Numbered from the stretch's first letter, positions 22,432-34,333 are shown. The stretch: 64,000 bases of DNA from Hesseltinella vesiculosa (GCA_002104935.1 MCGT01000034.1:62001-126000); one strand, 5' to 3'. Translations and numbers: made by a program. The notes: generated from the letters alone by a model not told the origin.

Positions 22432-23724
22432 ATGAACACACACTATTCTCAGGTCATACCTTTTCAATACAACCCTGTTGAAGATGACGACGATATTGCC
22501 CTGGCCACATTGATGACTAGGAAATTGCACATGCAGGTAAAAAAGGGACATTCTTAAGTGAACAATGGCGAAATCAAAGGAGGATTTGCTTCATAGGAAA
22601 AAAAATGGGAGATACTTCTTATTGAAATACGCCCATCGATGTGGGCTGTTCTTTACATCAAAAAATAAAAAATGGTGTCATGCAAAAAAGAGAGGGAAAA
22701 GGGGAAGAAAGAGGGGAGAAGGACGGGAAAAAGAAGTAGTCTCCTAATCAATGAACCAAACGACCTGATCCTTTTTTTTTTTTTTTGGTACAAGAAACAA
22801 GGGCTCATTGAGGAGGATTCGGTGCACCCTTGGTCCACAACGCAATGGTTGACCGTGGATCCCAGCGTGTTGCAAAAAGGGGTGAGGCGATCTTCACGTT
22901 CTTTGGCCCGTTGTGGGCCACGTCGTCCTTTGCATGAGCATGCGGCCCATCCCAGATCGCCTTCTCCCTACCCTGACAACACCCTGCCCAAGCAAAGAAA
23001 AAAAATCATGCGTGTGCCATCGGTCAATGAGTCGGTTGCCTCAGCCCCAGCAACGCCCAATAGCCGCCGTCATTCCAACCCGGTGGTGCTGACCCGCAAA
23101 CCGTCCGTCACCGACCGGTTGCGCGGAGCCTTGCTCCATCGCTCGACGTCTGTCTCCTCAACACCTTCGACCTCTCCACCTGGTCCGCCCACACGCTCCT
23201 GGACGGCCATGTTTCGGAAAAAGAAAACCCCCAAGCAGTCCATGCCACCCCCTTCACCCGCCCCTCCTCCTTTCCGCCCGTCACCCAAACTCACACGTGC
23301 CAATGTGCCACCGCCCGTGGCCTTGCCCCCTTCCACTCTATCCTCACCGACGGATTGCTCTGATACCTCTGGCTCGTCCTTGTCCACCACCAACACCCCC
23401 GATGATTATTTCACTGATAGATATCCTTCCCTGGCCGACGATGACAGCCCATCCTCGCCTGATTCTTCCATTGTCATGACACCTACCCTCCCCTGCTTCT
23501 TACCGCCTTCCAACCGGTCCTCCCGCATTCGCTTTTCTCTCCATGTCGAAATCTATGATACGTTTGCACCCAAGGATTATGATCGCCGATCCACCGGTGA
23601 TGTCACTTGTCAACGCCTTACCCCTCACCTGGCCTACCTAATCAAGCAAGAGCTCAATGAATACAAATTGAATGACATGCCCGTCCATCCCCACAGCCGC
23701 CAATTCACCCAGTTTTTCATGTAA
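22432..23724 (+). CDS. BNI4/AFR1-like protein with C-terminal PP1-docking domain
   Basis: Two exons, 22432..22536 and 22795..23724, 344 aa. The middle is Ser/Pro-rich and disordered (many SPxP and SPPT-like stretches, SWTAMFRKKK). The last 66 residues match the conserved fungal tail shared by yeast BNI4, AFR1 and YER158C: an RVxF-type motif RIRFS at residues 279-283, then EIYDTFAPKDYDRR, the RLTPHLAYLIKQELNEYK block and a final SRQFTQFF. In yeast this tail docks the phosphatase Glc7 and BNI4 tethers chitin synthase III at the bud neck; carrying that role over here is inference. The single intron is long (258 nt) and AT rich. Confidence 0.72.
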
Positions 23725-24497
23725 CTCTCACTTTTTTTCTTGGATAAAAAAAAAAAAAGGCTGTGATCTGAGACAACGGGTGTTGAATAGATCTAATGTT
23801 TCAAAAAAAAAGCGAAGGCTTAAAAATAGAAAAAGGGTGGATTAGCTCATCGTGCTTCGTCTGGCTTATGCGTTTTGTTTCTGTTTGGTGATGCAACAGT
23901 CATGCTGCGTGTGACAAACAAGGTTTGAAAGACATGCATCTCCTCTTTTTTTTTTTTTGCATCCCTCGTCTTTTTTCCAAAACGATGCATGAGCTTGGAG
24001 AATGCATGGATGTGGTAGTGGGTGCGGGCCTCGCGTGATGTTTCTGACGTTCTGCATTGGTCCATTTTATCCGCCTGCAAACCAAACAAAAAGGCTTGAA
24101 CCTATTTTAAAATGCGAAGAAAGAAATGCAGGAAAACGAAAAAAAAAGGTCTTGCCATCCGATGGTATACGAAAGAGAGAGGGGGCTTACCTACTTGTTG
24201 GTATGCCAGCATCTTGGGAAAAAAAAAAAGGCATGCTCCTGCTTACGGACCTGCTTACGGAATGCAAAAAATAAGAAGGATTCATTTCGCCAAATCTGGC
24301 TGGTTGTGAGCGTGAGTGGCGTCGGCCAGGATTCCATCAAGAAACATCGAGAGTTTTCGGTGCTGAAGTTGCCTGAGAAAAGCTTGCCGCAACGCATCTC
24401 TCTTTTTTGAGCTCCATCATGAATTACTCAAAGTCAACGGCCCCGCCTCTCCTAATTTTTACAAAGTCCGCTCGGCTTTCTTTCTTTTTATTTTTTT
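23725..24497. other. intergenic gap
   Basis: No gene supported. Contains A/T homopolymers and a 13-nt direct repeat unit (CTGCTTACGGA twice, near 24239-24262). It separates the ends of two convergent genes. Confidence 0.5.
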
Positions 24498-24920
24498 TCA
24501 AAGAAGGGGGCTGTCGGAGTTCTGGCGGTGGGTGGGAAGCGAAAGATCAAATGGCAAGATGCCGTTGTCGGCAAAGATATGCCTTGATGGTTGGATACTG
24601 TGCGGTTCATCTAGGGAGCCAATGGTGATGTAGACAACGGCGGGCTGAGCAACATACGTAAACACCACCTGCGAGCCACAGGTAGGACAGAACGATCGTT
24701 GGGCAGTAGGTGAGCTATGGTACACTTGCAAGGTGCCTGACGCAACATGCAAGTCCGGCAGAGGGACCGCCAAACACGTCAAGAAGGCGCATCCTGTGGC
24801 CTTGCGACAAAATCGACAATGGCAATGGCTGGCCTGTTTCATGCCAGCATCGTCCATCGTGATCGTATATCTGTATTGGCCGCAAAGACATCCTCCCGTC
24901 AAAGATTCGCGCGACGGCAT
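24498..24920 (-). CDS. GFA/CENP-V fold zinc protein (copy 1)
   Basis: Intronless, 140 aa. Matches the glutathione-dependent formaldehyde-activating enzyme (GFA) / CENP-V fold: zinc ligands GGCLCGQYRYT near residue 10, CHCRFCRK near 40 and FCPTCGSQ near 80, then ITIGSLDEP and a C-terminal DNGILPFDLSLPTH. The chemistry of most fungal family members is unassigned; a glutathione-adduct or carbon-sulfur lyase type role is the family expectation. It lies 193 nt downstream of a second, diverged copy on the same strand. The ATG chosen (24920) is the one directly preceding the conserved domain; upstream in-frame sequence is low-complexity and phenylalanine-rich from a T-tract. Confidence 0.85.
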   Translation of the reverse strand: MPSRESLTGGCLCGQYRYTITMDDAGMKQASHCHCRFCRKATGCAFLTCLAVPLPDLHVASGTLQVYHSSPTAQRSFCPTCGSQVVFTYVAQPAVVYITIGSLDEPHSIQPSRHIFADNGILPFDLSLPTHRQNSDSPLL

Positions 24921-25113
24921 GTTGAAATTAGGGAGGGAAAAAAAAAAGAAGAAGAAGAAGCCACTTTTTAATAAAAAGTCATGGTGTGAACAAGAATTTT
25001 TTTTATGTCGATTCACTAGGGAGGAATGGCTGACAAAGCGCATGGCTGACAAAAAAAAAAAAAAAAAGGCGCTAAAACGTGAATTCGGCAGGGAGTGACA
25101 ACACTAAAAAAAT

Positions 25114-25551
25114 TCAGGGAGCTTGGGGTCCACTTGGACCTCGGAGGAATCTTGGCAAGGTCGGGTCATAAGGTAACATGCCGCCTTCCACGTGGAGATG
25201 GCTAGTGACGTTGACTTTTTCTGGATGGTCCAACGAACCAATGCCGATGTCCAAATATTCAGGGTAATCTGTGGGTTCCCATGTCAGCGACGAGCCACAG
25301 TTGGTACAGAAGCCTCGGTGAGCCTTGTCTGAGCTCTTGTACAGTTTCAAAGGAGGGCAACCGTCGTGCACATGAAAGGCCTGCCGAGGCACGCTCAGAC
25401 ACGTCCAGAATTGAGAATTTGTCATCTTGCGACACATGGTACAATGACAAAACTGGGCTTCCTGTTTCAATTTCGCATCCAGATCCACCGTGAACCGGAA
25501 CTGGCCACATAAGCAGCCACCTTGCAACGACTCGATTTCTTGATCTGACAT
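25114..25551 (-). CDS. GFA/CENP-V fold zinc protein (copy 2)
   Basis: Intronless, 145 aa. Same fold as its downstream neighbour: GGCLCGQFRFTV, CHCTMCRKMTN, FCTNCGSSLTW, then IGIGSLDHPEKV and GGMLPYDPTLPRF. All cysteine zinc ligands of the family are kept. The two copies share the spacing of every motif but differ over much of the rest, so the duplication is not recent. Each gene has its own A/T-rich leader, suggesting separate transcripts. Confidence 0.87.
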   Translation of the reverse strand: MSDQEIESLQGGCLCGQFRFTVDLDAKLKQEAQFCHCTMCRKMTNSQFWTCLSVPRQAFHVHDGCPPLKLYKSSDKAHRGFCTNCGSSLTWEPTDYPEYLDIGIGSLDHPEKVNVTSHLHVEGGMLPYDPTLPRFLRGPSGPQAP

Positions 25552-25787
25552 GGCACGAGAGGAAAAAGAAAAGAAAAAAAGTGAAGTGAGGCGGCTGGGA
25601 GGTCATTTATACGTCGATAGGGTCATCATGTGATCGTTCAATAAATGAGGCGAGAATGATCTTTATTATGGGTAGGGATGAACTAAAAAAGAGAGAGTAT
25701 GACAAGACGATGAATCTAAAACGGATGCAAAAAGGAAGAGTGAGAAAGTGCGTGTGAAAAAAAGGATTTGCTGCGGATGGCGTGTTT

Positions 25788-27666
25788 TTAATGGAAGGCA
25801 TAGTCCTTGATGTTGTACAACAAGACTTTTCCACGTCGGTTGCCGATGGCGAGGTATTCACTGGTGGGGGAGAAATCCATGCAGGTGACGCGGCCAAGAG
25901 GGGTTCGTTCGGTGGGCCAGTTGACAAAGACGCGTTTGGAAGGGACATGGACGAGTTTGAGTTGATCCTTTTTGAGGGAGCTGGAGATGGCGAGGATTTG
26001 CGAGTCGTGATTGAATTTGATGCAGTTGATCGAGGTGGTGAGGTTGTTGACAGCCTTGTAAGGGGTGGGGCGGGTCACGTTGTTGGCAAGCACGGATTGG
26101 TCATAGATATTCACCACACCCGACGACGACCTGTGTAGCAAGCAGTCAGTGTCTTGTGTCCCCCGTTTTTTTTTTTTTTTTTTTTTTTGTTACCCAGCAG
26201 CATAGTATTTTTCATTGGGGCTGACGGCCAAGGAGGTGGTGCCGAGCGAGCCGTCATCGATCCATTGGCGCAGGCAGGACCGCTCAGCAACATCCCATTG
26301 GTAGATTTCCCCGCGCATGCCCGAGGAATACAGGTACTTGCCGTCGCTGGACCAGTCCATCGATGTGACGACGTCGTTCATACGCACGGAGCCGATCATT
26401 TGTTTGGTGAGGTAGCTGACAATGATGATGTTGCCATTGTCGCCGGCAAAGGCCATGTATCGGCCACAGGGGCTGAGGGAAAATTTCTCCAGACTCTTTT
26501 CTTTGCGGCCCCAGATGCCCGGGCAGCGCTCAACCTTGCCGGCTTGGACGTCGTAGATATAGTAGGCTCGGCTGCGGCCGGTGACAATGATCTGGTCGCC
26601 CGAGGGGTGGAACTGAGCCTTATGGATGCGCAGGTCTTTGAACCGAATGGATTGGATCTTGTGGTTGACTTTGCCGTCAATCTGGAATAATCGCAGTGTC
26701 TTGTCGAAGCCGGCGGTCAACAGCACTTGCGCATTGGGATGGAATTGTACAGATTTGATAATGTCCTAGCCACGGTTGTCAGTTGGTCTATCTATTTTTT
26801 TTTTTTTTTAGATGGTCGCTTACAGAGGAGCGGGCCATGATATTGGCGTCCTTTGCACGGTCGATGGAAAGATGATCTGGGGAGAGCATCAGGGCATTGC
26901 GGCGATGTTCGAGGATACCGACGGTGCTGTTCAACAAGTCGCGGCGAACGGTGTCGTCGACAGGATCTTCTTCTGACCATCGCTCGTCGTCGTCGTCATC
27001 ACTGTCAGCCGATTTTCGTTTGCGAGCCGATTGTTCAGAGGGGAGTTCGGCCCAAGAAGGCAGGGCGTGCATCTTGATATACCTGTCAAAAAAAAAAAGG
27101 GAGGGTGAGGTGACGGTTGAGACAACCGGGTATTGGCTTTACTGTGTTCTTAGCCGGTGTTCATATTCTTTGCCGTTGATGATATCTTCGTCTTCGGACT
27201 TGCGCAGTTTTCGTAAGCGGTTGGTTTGTTTCAAGGATATTTGGAGCATGGCATCGTCATTGTCTTGCCAGGCGGGTTGGCGGCGGTATAAAGGTTCATG
27301 GTCACTCTGGTCATCGTCAGATGCGCCTTCGGATGCGGATTGATAGTCTGCTTGTTCAGGCGAAGCAGCGCCACTGCTTTGCATAAACTCATCACCAGCA
27401 TCAAAGAAGAAGGCGACCTGTAGACATCAAAGGGAGCGGTTAGATGGCTTTCAGCAGTCTATGCTGGCCAAAGAAACAGCTGCGCAAGTCGTTGTTACCT
27501 CTTCGTCGTCGTTGTCCGAGGCTTTCGCTTGATCATCGTCGCTGGGGTCTTGGTCGTCTAAAAGGGTGTCCTGATCATCAGTGGCACCAAACAACATGGC
27601 TTCCAGCTGTTTTTCATCATCGTCCTTGGCAGATGTTTTTTTCTGCTTTTTCGTTAGAGGAGCCAT
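25788..27666 (-). CDS. UTP18: U3 snoRNP-associated WD-repeat protein UTP18
   Basis: SSU-processome component (UTP-B complex) for 18S rRNA maturation in the nucleolus; also carries an exosome-recruiting motif in yeast. Five exons: 27666..27499, 27417..27143, 27082..26824, 26765..26194, 26130..25788; 538 aa. The N-terminal 230 residues are acidic and basic blocks with LPSWAELP, and the rest is a WD40 propeller: SVQFHPNAQVLLTAGFDKTLRLFQ, WSSDGKYLYSSGMRGEIYQWD and the closing SEYLAIGNRRGKVLLYNI. The GFDKTLRLFQIDG and GRSRAYYIYDVQ blocks are typical of UTP18 rather than other WD proteins. Phases match at all four junctions. Confidence 0.92.
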
Positions 27667-28463
27667 GGGTGGAAGTGAGTGAGGAAGAGGAAGAAGAAAA
27701 AAAAAAAAAAAAAAAAAAAAAAGAGCACGACCAGTGGCTTACCCGCTTAGAGGTCGGGCGGACTTTTTTGTGTCAAGACAAGCACAATGCCGAATTCTTT
27801 TGGGAAACTTCCTGGGCCAGAGCATCCAAGGTCGTCCTAGAGGACCAATAAAGAAAGAGGCCGAGCAAATGGAGACTTATTGGTATATCTTTGGGAAAAA
27901 AAAAAAAAAGGGATTCACACGGGCTGCCGAGCCACAGTCGTGAGGGATAGGTTTTGGGATTTTCGTAGAAAAAAGTGAGGTGTGGATGGCTTTGATTAAG
28001 CATGCGTGTGTGTGTATGTGTTAAGTTCATCTAATGCAGATCTTGATGTTGGGCGTTTCTTGCATGTTCTTTCTCAATGTGACACGGTTGCATAACAGAC
28101 GTCTCCTATTGGCTAACTTTGATGGCCTTTGCACTCCTGATTTTTTTTTAAAATGAACTAATGAAATACGTTTTTTAATACACAGGAAAAAAAAAAAAAG
28201 AAATGAAATTGGAGTGATATATAAAAAAGGACGCATCCATGATTGGGGTGGTTGGGCATGCGCAAAAAAAAAAGTTCAAACAGCAAGCAGGGGTGTCACA
28301 AAAAGGGGGGATGTGTATGTGTGTGCAAAAAAAAAAAAAAAAATAAGGTTGTTGTTTTGGTTTTCAAAAAAATAAAATAAAAAGGGTAAAAAGAGAAGGA
28401 TATGAAAGAGGGTAAAAAAAGAGAACGAACGAGAGGATGGGAAAGAGACAGGAAGGGCGAGGA
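27667..28463. other. intergenic gap
   Basis: 797 bp, presumably the UTP18 promoter on the minus strand plus the 3' flank of the ASX-like gene. Contains a 28-A run at about 27694-27721, further A-tracts and a (GT)-rich patch near 28007. No gene seen. Confidence 0.5.
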
Positions 28464-29679
28464 TTATGAGCCAAAAGCATCCTTGCGAATATCAAATAGT
28501 CGACCAAGATCTTTTCCATTTCGGATTAGGCGAATACTCTTGAAGGCATTGCCATTCGGCCTTCTGTCTCGAGACACTTTGCCATGCTGGTCCAGGATTT
28601 TAGTCTCCAAGGCGGTTGGTGTTTCAAAATCTTCAAAGATCTGATCATCCAAAATAATCGACAGACCGAGGGTGCCATCAGCTTTGACAACCTAAAAAAA
28701 AAAAAGAAAGGTCAATGACTTGTTCCCACCCCTTTTCGATTTTTTTTTTCCTTACCTTCATGCTTTTGGACACGATTACTTTACAAGCGCTAAAATTGCG
28801 TTTGTAGACAATGATATCATTTTCTCGAATCAGGCCTTTTCGACACATATCCTTCAAGGTGATGGATTTCGAATCACTAAAAAAGAGGGGTTGATAAATT
28901 AAAACAAACAATGGGTCCAAGCTTTACCCAGCTACATTGTGCATTTTGTCCTTTTCATTCAACTCGCCCCAATACGTTTCAAAAGCTTCATCCTAGTGAT
29001 AAAAAGATGAGATTCTCGGCTTGGTGTTGAAAGAAATTACCTTGAAGGAGGGAGGGGCAGGCGTGGTGGAAGAGGGATTGGAGAGGGTGGATGGCGTGAT
29101 GGAGGAAGTGGAGGTGGTGGGTAGCATATCACCATTGGAAAGCATGGTCTGCCAATCATCCAAGACGGACCAAAAGATGGGGTTGTCACTCTTTGAAAAG
29201 AAAGAAGGATGCAAGGAAGGTGAAGGGTCTTCCAAAGGTAACGAGGCTGAGGAGGACGAGGCAGAAGACGAATACGAAGGCAAAGCCACGTCCACCATGG
29301 GTAATAGTTTTGTCAGTTCATTCTGTGTCTCGGTTGGTAAGTGCTGGAACTCTTCGATATTGAACACCGTCTAAAAGAGAGCTGTGAGCAGGCAAGAGAG
29401 TCTTGATTATCTTACCTCCAGTTTAATATTGGCCAATGCGCTGGTTGGGTCAGTTAGTAAATAGTCCAGGGTAGGTTCTTCTTGTTTAAACCGTTTAAAA
29501 GGCGTATGTACATCAAACATTGGTTGTTGCTGCTGTTGTTGTGGTTGTGAATAATGATCAGGTGAACGAATGAGCAACTGACGAGTTTCGCTGACGACAT
29601 CTTCGTCATGCTGTACATTGGTGTAGTCACGCTTTAACATGGACGAATAAACCAGGTCATTATTAAAAGGGTCATACAT
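28464..29679 (-). CDS. ASX-homology (ASXH/DEUBAD-type) domain protein
   Basis: Five exons: 29679..29416, 29370..29041, 28992..28928, 28876..28756, 28691..28464; 335 aa. Residues about 70-165 look like the Asx homology region: LLTDPTSALANIKLE, then FNIEEFQHLPTETQNELTKLL with the LxxLLPxVD core (LLPMVD at 110-115), and after a Ser-rich insert FWSVLDDWQTMLSNGDM. In animals this domain (ASXL, Asx) activates the BAP1/Calypso H2A deubiquitinase. A second globular region from about 220 to 330 (SITLKDMCRKGLIREND, VVKADGTLGLSIILDD) ends in GRLFDIRKDAF; it vaguely resembles a RAMA-like module, which is inference. A poly-Gln run (QPQQQQQQP) sits near residue 50. The partner deubiquitinase is not in this window. 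Confidence 0.7.
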
Positions 29680-30069
29680 GATTTTGACCGGACAGAAAGA
29701 AAAAAAGGAAGAAAATAAAAAAGGGGGGACGAAGAGAGGGGGGAAAAGAGAAGAAGAAGAGTAAAAAAAAAACTTGGTTTCCCCTTTTCCTTTTTCTGCC
29801 TCGGCGTTTGAACCTTTTTCACTGCCAAAAAAAAAGCGTGTTGGAAGAATTACCCCCAAAATGTAAGGCATGTGACTTACAATAGGTGAAATAAACACCT
29901 CTCTTTGAATCTTAACACGAAAAGAGAATACAAACAAACACAAACAAAAAAAAAAAAAAAGCTACCCTGTACAACCTTCCGTTGACTTTCAATGTCTGGC
30001 TGCATTTTGACGCTTTTTTAAACTGGAAAAAAAAAAAAGTCAGCCACCTTCTTTTCTTCTTCAGCTACC
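29680..30069. promoter_or_regulatory. divergent promoter region ASX-like / SNF2-type gene
   Basis: 390 bp between diverging start codons. Purine-rich on one half (GAGAGGGGGGAAAAG-type around 29730), several A-tracts, no clear TATA element. Confidence 0.45.
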
Positions 30070-33000
30070 ATGGCAGATCAAGCATTGACCCTCGGTGTGA
30101 TTGACATTGCGCTGGACGACTCCAATGATATTGTCAAGGACAATACTTGGTTCCCTTTTCAATCCCCTCTACCTTGGCCGACGGCCGATCCCGCCCTTGA
30201 AAAGCTCATCCAGTCCTTTTGTCATGGTCAACTCATTCAAGCCTTTTATCAAGCGATGCCGCAGCATTCCTTTGTACGCATCCGTATCGACATTCTCCTC
30301 TTCGCCATCGACTATACGGATCTACCCATCGATATTTCCTTGCACCAAGACTTTATCCATCTTTTGGATCGCATCGATGCCTCCCCCATCGATCAATGGC
30401 CGGATAGGTTGATCACCCACCCGCGCATGGCCGTCTTGCCGTCCTTTGTACGTCCAATGTCATCCATCTAGATTCTCATAGCTTCGTTTATTTGCTTAGC
30501 CACATCAATCTCTGATGGATGTGTTCACCAGCATGCCTTCGCCTACGCCACACCCCCTCACCAACATTGACCCGTTGGCCCGAGAAACCCTCCAAGCCGT
30601 CACCTCCCAGCCGCGTCCCTCTGGCATGAAAACGAACCTATACCAGTATCAAAAGGTACTTGTCACATAAAACGACGGGAACCCCTCACGTGTCTTTTAT
30701 TTTATTTAGAATTCATTGTGGAAAATCTTACAGCGTGAACTGGCGCCAATGGATACCCCTTTCATGACAGTTCTCAAGTGTCATTCAGCCAACGGCACTC
30801 CTTTTTATTATGATCTGCTCATGGGTCTTTCCTCACTAGATCCTCCCAAATGCCATGATATCTGCGGTGGCATCATTTGCGAAGACATGGTAATAAAACG
30901 CACGCACTAAAAAAAAAAAAAGGAGAAAGGAAATGAACGCCTTCTAATTTTTTTTTTAGGGAACAGGAAAAACGTGTATTTGCTTATCAGCAGTCATGGC
31001 TACAAAACATATCTTGACACCCATCCGTCATCGAACCTTGATTTGTGACTTCCACACCACCTATGCTGACCCACGCAACGGCACGACTGTCCCATCCTTG
31101 CGCAGCATGGCTGCCCATCAAGCCCTCCTGTATGGCATGGACTGGCGTGACGTCCAATCAAACTTGCCTCCTGCCCTCTGCTCCGTCATGGCGACCTGTC
31201 CGCCTTACTATGAATGGGAGCTACAGCGTTATCGCTCCACCATCGACCGTCCTCGCCGAGGCAACATCTCCATTCCTGTCCTCAAAGTCTATCCTTCGTC
31301 CGCCACCCTCATTGTCGTCCCCGATAACCTTGTTGCACAGTGGTACGGTGAGATCTACAAAGTAAGCTTGGCCAGTGTAAAGTGGATAGCACCCTCATAT
31401 TTTTATTTCTGCGCGCAGCATATCAACGATGGCGAACTGCGGTTCCTCGTATTGGAACACAAAACCAAAATGCCCACGGCGACCGATTTGCTTCATTACG
31501 ACCTTGTGCTGATGGGCTCCAATGTCTTTGCCAATGAAGATTCCTCGGGCGGGCTCGACTTTGTCAGCATCCCTCGTCCATGCCAATGCCCGTACATCGG
31601 CATCACCCGCATCCGTGATTGCAAATGCACCCACCTCTTCCACAAACCTACCTACACATCCCCACTCCTTCAAGTCCACTGGAAACGCGTCATTGTTGGT
31701 AAGCTAAAGTCTTGCCGAGCTACTGATGAGGCTCACTCCTCTTTCAGACGAAGGCCATACACTCTCCTCCAAATCAAGCCGCCAAAGCAGCCTTGCAGCC
31801 AAGCTGTTCTTCAATGCTCTCTGGATTTGCACCGGCACGCCCACACAAAATCTCACCGAGGCCACCAGCCATGCCCGTCGCGCAAACCTCCATGACGATC
31901 TGGCCAGGTAATGAGACGAGACACCAGACTCGGTGCTTGACTCCCTTTTCAATAGACTGGGCGTGTTTTATACCGACATTCTCAAACTGCCGCCCTTTGC
32001 CGGCCGGGCCAAACTCTGGAACAAGAGTGTGGCCGGACCGGTCAAGAAAGGTACTCCGTGGGCCATGGCAGGGCTTTATGAAACCATGTGTCGCACCATG
32101 ATCCGCAATCAGAAACTCACCATCGAGCAAGAAGTCAACCTGCCGCCCCTGCATGTCAACATTGTCTACTTGGACTTTGATTATTATCAATGGCTTGTAA
32201 GCACTAGACCAAATTACCCAGGAAAGTCCATCTCACCCTCCCTTTTTTTTTTTATCGCCAGGCTCACAATTGCCAAATCTCCCTGATCAGTCTAAACGCT
32301 ATCCTGTCCGAGCGCGTCGGCCCCGATTATCTGTTCAGCAAGCAAAACTCCTCGGCCCTACGCCAAACCATCTCCAACATGCTTCAGAGCTGCACCTGGC
32401 TGTCAGCGGATATGGCGTCCGTCTATGCCGCCCATAGTCACTGCAAAAAAGCCCTGGACAAGATCCACACCAAAGGCCACACGTTTGGCCAACGCGACGA
32501 CGCCGACCTCGAACGCATCCTGTGGATCCTCGACCAAGCCATTGCCGATCCCGTGTTTGTGGCCATGATGAGTAAGCATGAAGTGTCCTTTGTGGTCCAG
32601 GGCCTTCCGCCGCTGATGCGCGAACAATGGGGCTGGCACAACGGAGCCCGAGGCGCCTACCAGCCAATCAGCACCGATGTCTGGCACGACCACTGTCTCG
32701 TCAGCGGTGACATTGTCATTGATCTCAGCAACGATGTCAAGGCCACCAAGAACGACCCTTCCAAAAACCTGTACGTATACAACAGCCGCACACGGATCCT
32801 CGAAAGCACAGAAGTCTATGATAAGCGGCAATTGGACCGCAAACGCAGCCAGACGAGCCCACTCCGCCGCAAGGTACGCAAGGTACGAGCGAAAGAGGCC
32901 GATGACGCCCCGTCCAACCCGCCAGCGAATCAAGCAAAAACCAACAAGAAAAAAAAACCTATGATGAAAAAGCCCAAGCCCGTCTTGCCCTCGAGTGAAT

Positions 33001-34131
33001 TGATCGCCTCCATGCTGCCAGCGAAAACACCCTCTGTCCAGCTGGCGCCCGCTGGGAACGCCACAGCCACCCAACCACCCACCACACCCCATGGCAACAG
33101 CAAAAAACGCAAGCTGCATCCTCATGCCCATATCAATGAGCAGGACGACAGTGACGTCACTGCCATGACATTCTATACTCGCAATGTCTTCAGCGATGTC
33201 CGTGTGCTGTGTTCCACCAGCGTCAAGATCAACTACCTGGTTGACCAAGTGCTGCGTTACCAACACAAGGAAAAATGCATCATTTTTTGCCAGTACTACA
33301 ACGAGATGCAAGAAATCTACCTGGCCCTCCGCCTCGTCAACGTGCGTGTGCTTATGTACCCACATAGTCAAATGGTAAAAAAAAAAAAAAAAAAAAAGCC
33401 AACCAATGACCCTCGGCTCTTCTGATCCATGCCTTGTTCTTGACCTAGCTTGGCAAAAAGCGGGCACAAGAAATCGTCACCTTCAATACCTCGGACAATG
33501 CCAATGTGATGTTGATGGCCGTGCAACGTGCGGCGTTCGGGATTGACTTGTCCTCGGCCTCGCGAGTCTACTTTGTCAGCCCCGTCTGGCAAACCGCCAC
33601 GGAACAACAAGCCATCAAGCGTGCCCACCGTATCGGCCAGACCCGTCCTGTGCATGTGGAAATCCTCGTTATCCGCCATTCCATTGAAGATGCCATGCTA
33701 CAACGCCGCCAACATATTCCAGGTATGGCTCACCTGACGAGAAAAAAAAATACGTGGTCACACCGAGTCCTGATCCATTTCCTCTCCCACGCTTAGAGCA
33801 AGAGCAGGAGACAATGACGGACCATTTTTACAATGACAAGCCTATGCAAGATTCGCTGAACCATGTGAATTTGGTACCATTGCCTTCCCATTTGATCAAG
33901 GCTGGCGACAGCTACAACCAGCCGATCATGTTGTTGGACAAGCCGATTTGGCTGATCCCCGAGGCCGCGGCGCCCTTGTCGCCCAACATGGAGAGCCAGC
34001 CATTGTCCATTGCCATGGATTTAGTGTCACCATTGCCTGCTCAACCACCAACAACCGAAACCATTACCGTTGAAGACGACGACGACGTCCTTACGCTGGC
34101 CCAACCCAAGAAAGCTGTTCGCTTTGCATGA
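30070..34131 (+). CDS. SNF2-family ATPase with large insertions
   Basis: Ten exons: 30070..30447, 30500..30655, 30710..30889, 30960..31361, 31419..31698, 31748..31907, 31956..32196, 32262..33374, 33449..33722, 33797..34131; 1172 aa. ATPase motifs: Walker A EDMGTGKTCICL (Lys242), Ia-like TLIVVPDNLVAQW, Walker B DEGH (466-469), motif III WICTGTPTQN, motif V region AFGIDLSSASRVYF and motif VI QAIKRAHRIGQTRP near 1025-1035. Between Ia and II lies a Cys/His cluster (PCQCPYIG...RDCKCTHLFH), and a basic, disordered insert (KKKKPMMKKPKP) splits the two RecA lobes. The family translocates on DNA to remodel nucleosomes or repair complexes. Subfamily uncertain; RAD5/RAD16-like and fungal-specific groups are options. 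Confidence 0.85.
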
Positions 34132-34325
34132 ACCTCCCTCTTCCGAGCAAATAAAAAGGGTTTGGCAAGAGCCCTAATTTATACATTCTTCTCGATTTGC
34201 TGCGCCATTGGCTTTTTCACCGAGAAGAAAAAAAAAAGTTAAAAAACGCCAAGGAACCAATCAGCCAAGGACTTTTTAAAGGGCCAAGGAATCAGGCCAA
34301 GGGCTTCATTTTGAGGCGTAGAGCC

Positions 34326-34333
34326 TATTTAAA
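34326..34333 (+). promoter_or_regulatory. TATA-like element
   Basis: TATTTAAA, 90 nt upstream of the ATG at 34416, preceded by CCAAT/CCAAG-type sequences at 34257-34305. Confidence 0.35.

Noticed and set aside
32403..33467. 354-codon minus-strand frame opposite the SNF2 gene
   Set aside because: Antisense shadow of an exon whose plus-strand frame carries helicase motifs and consistent splice phases.
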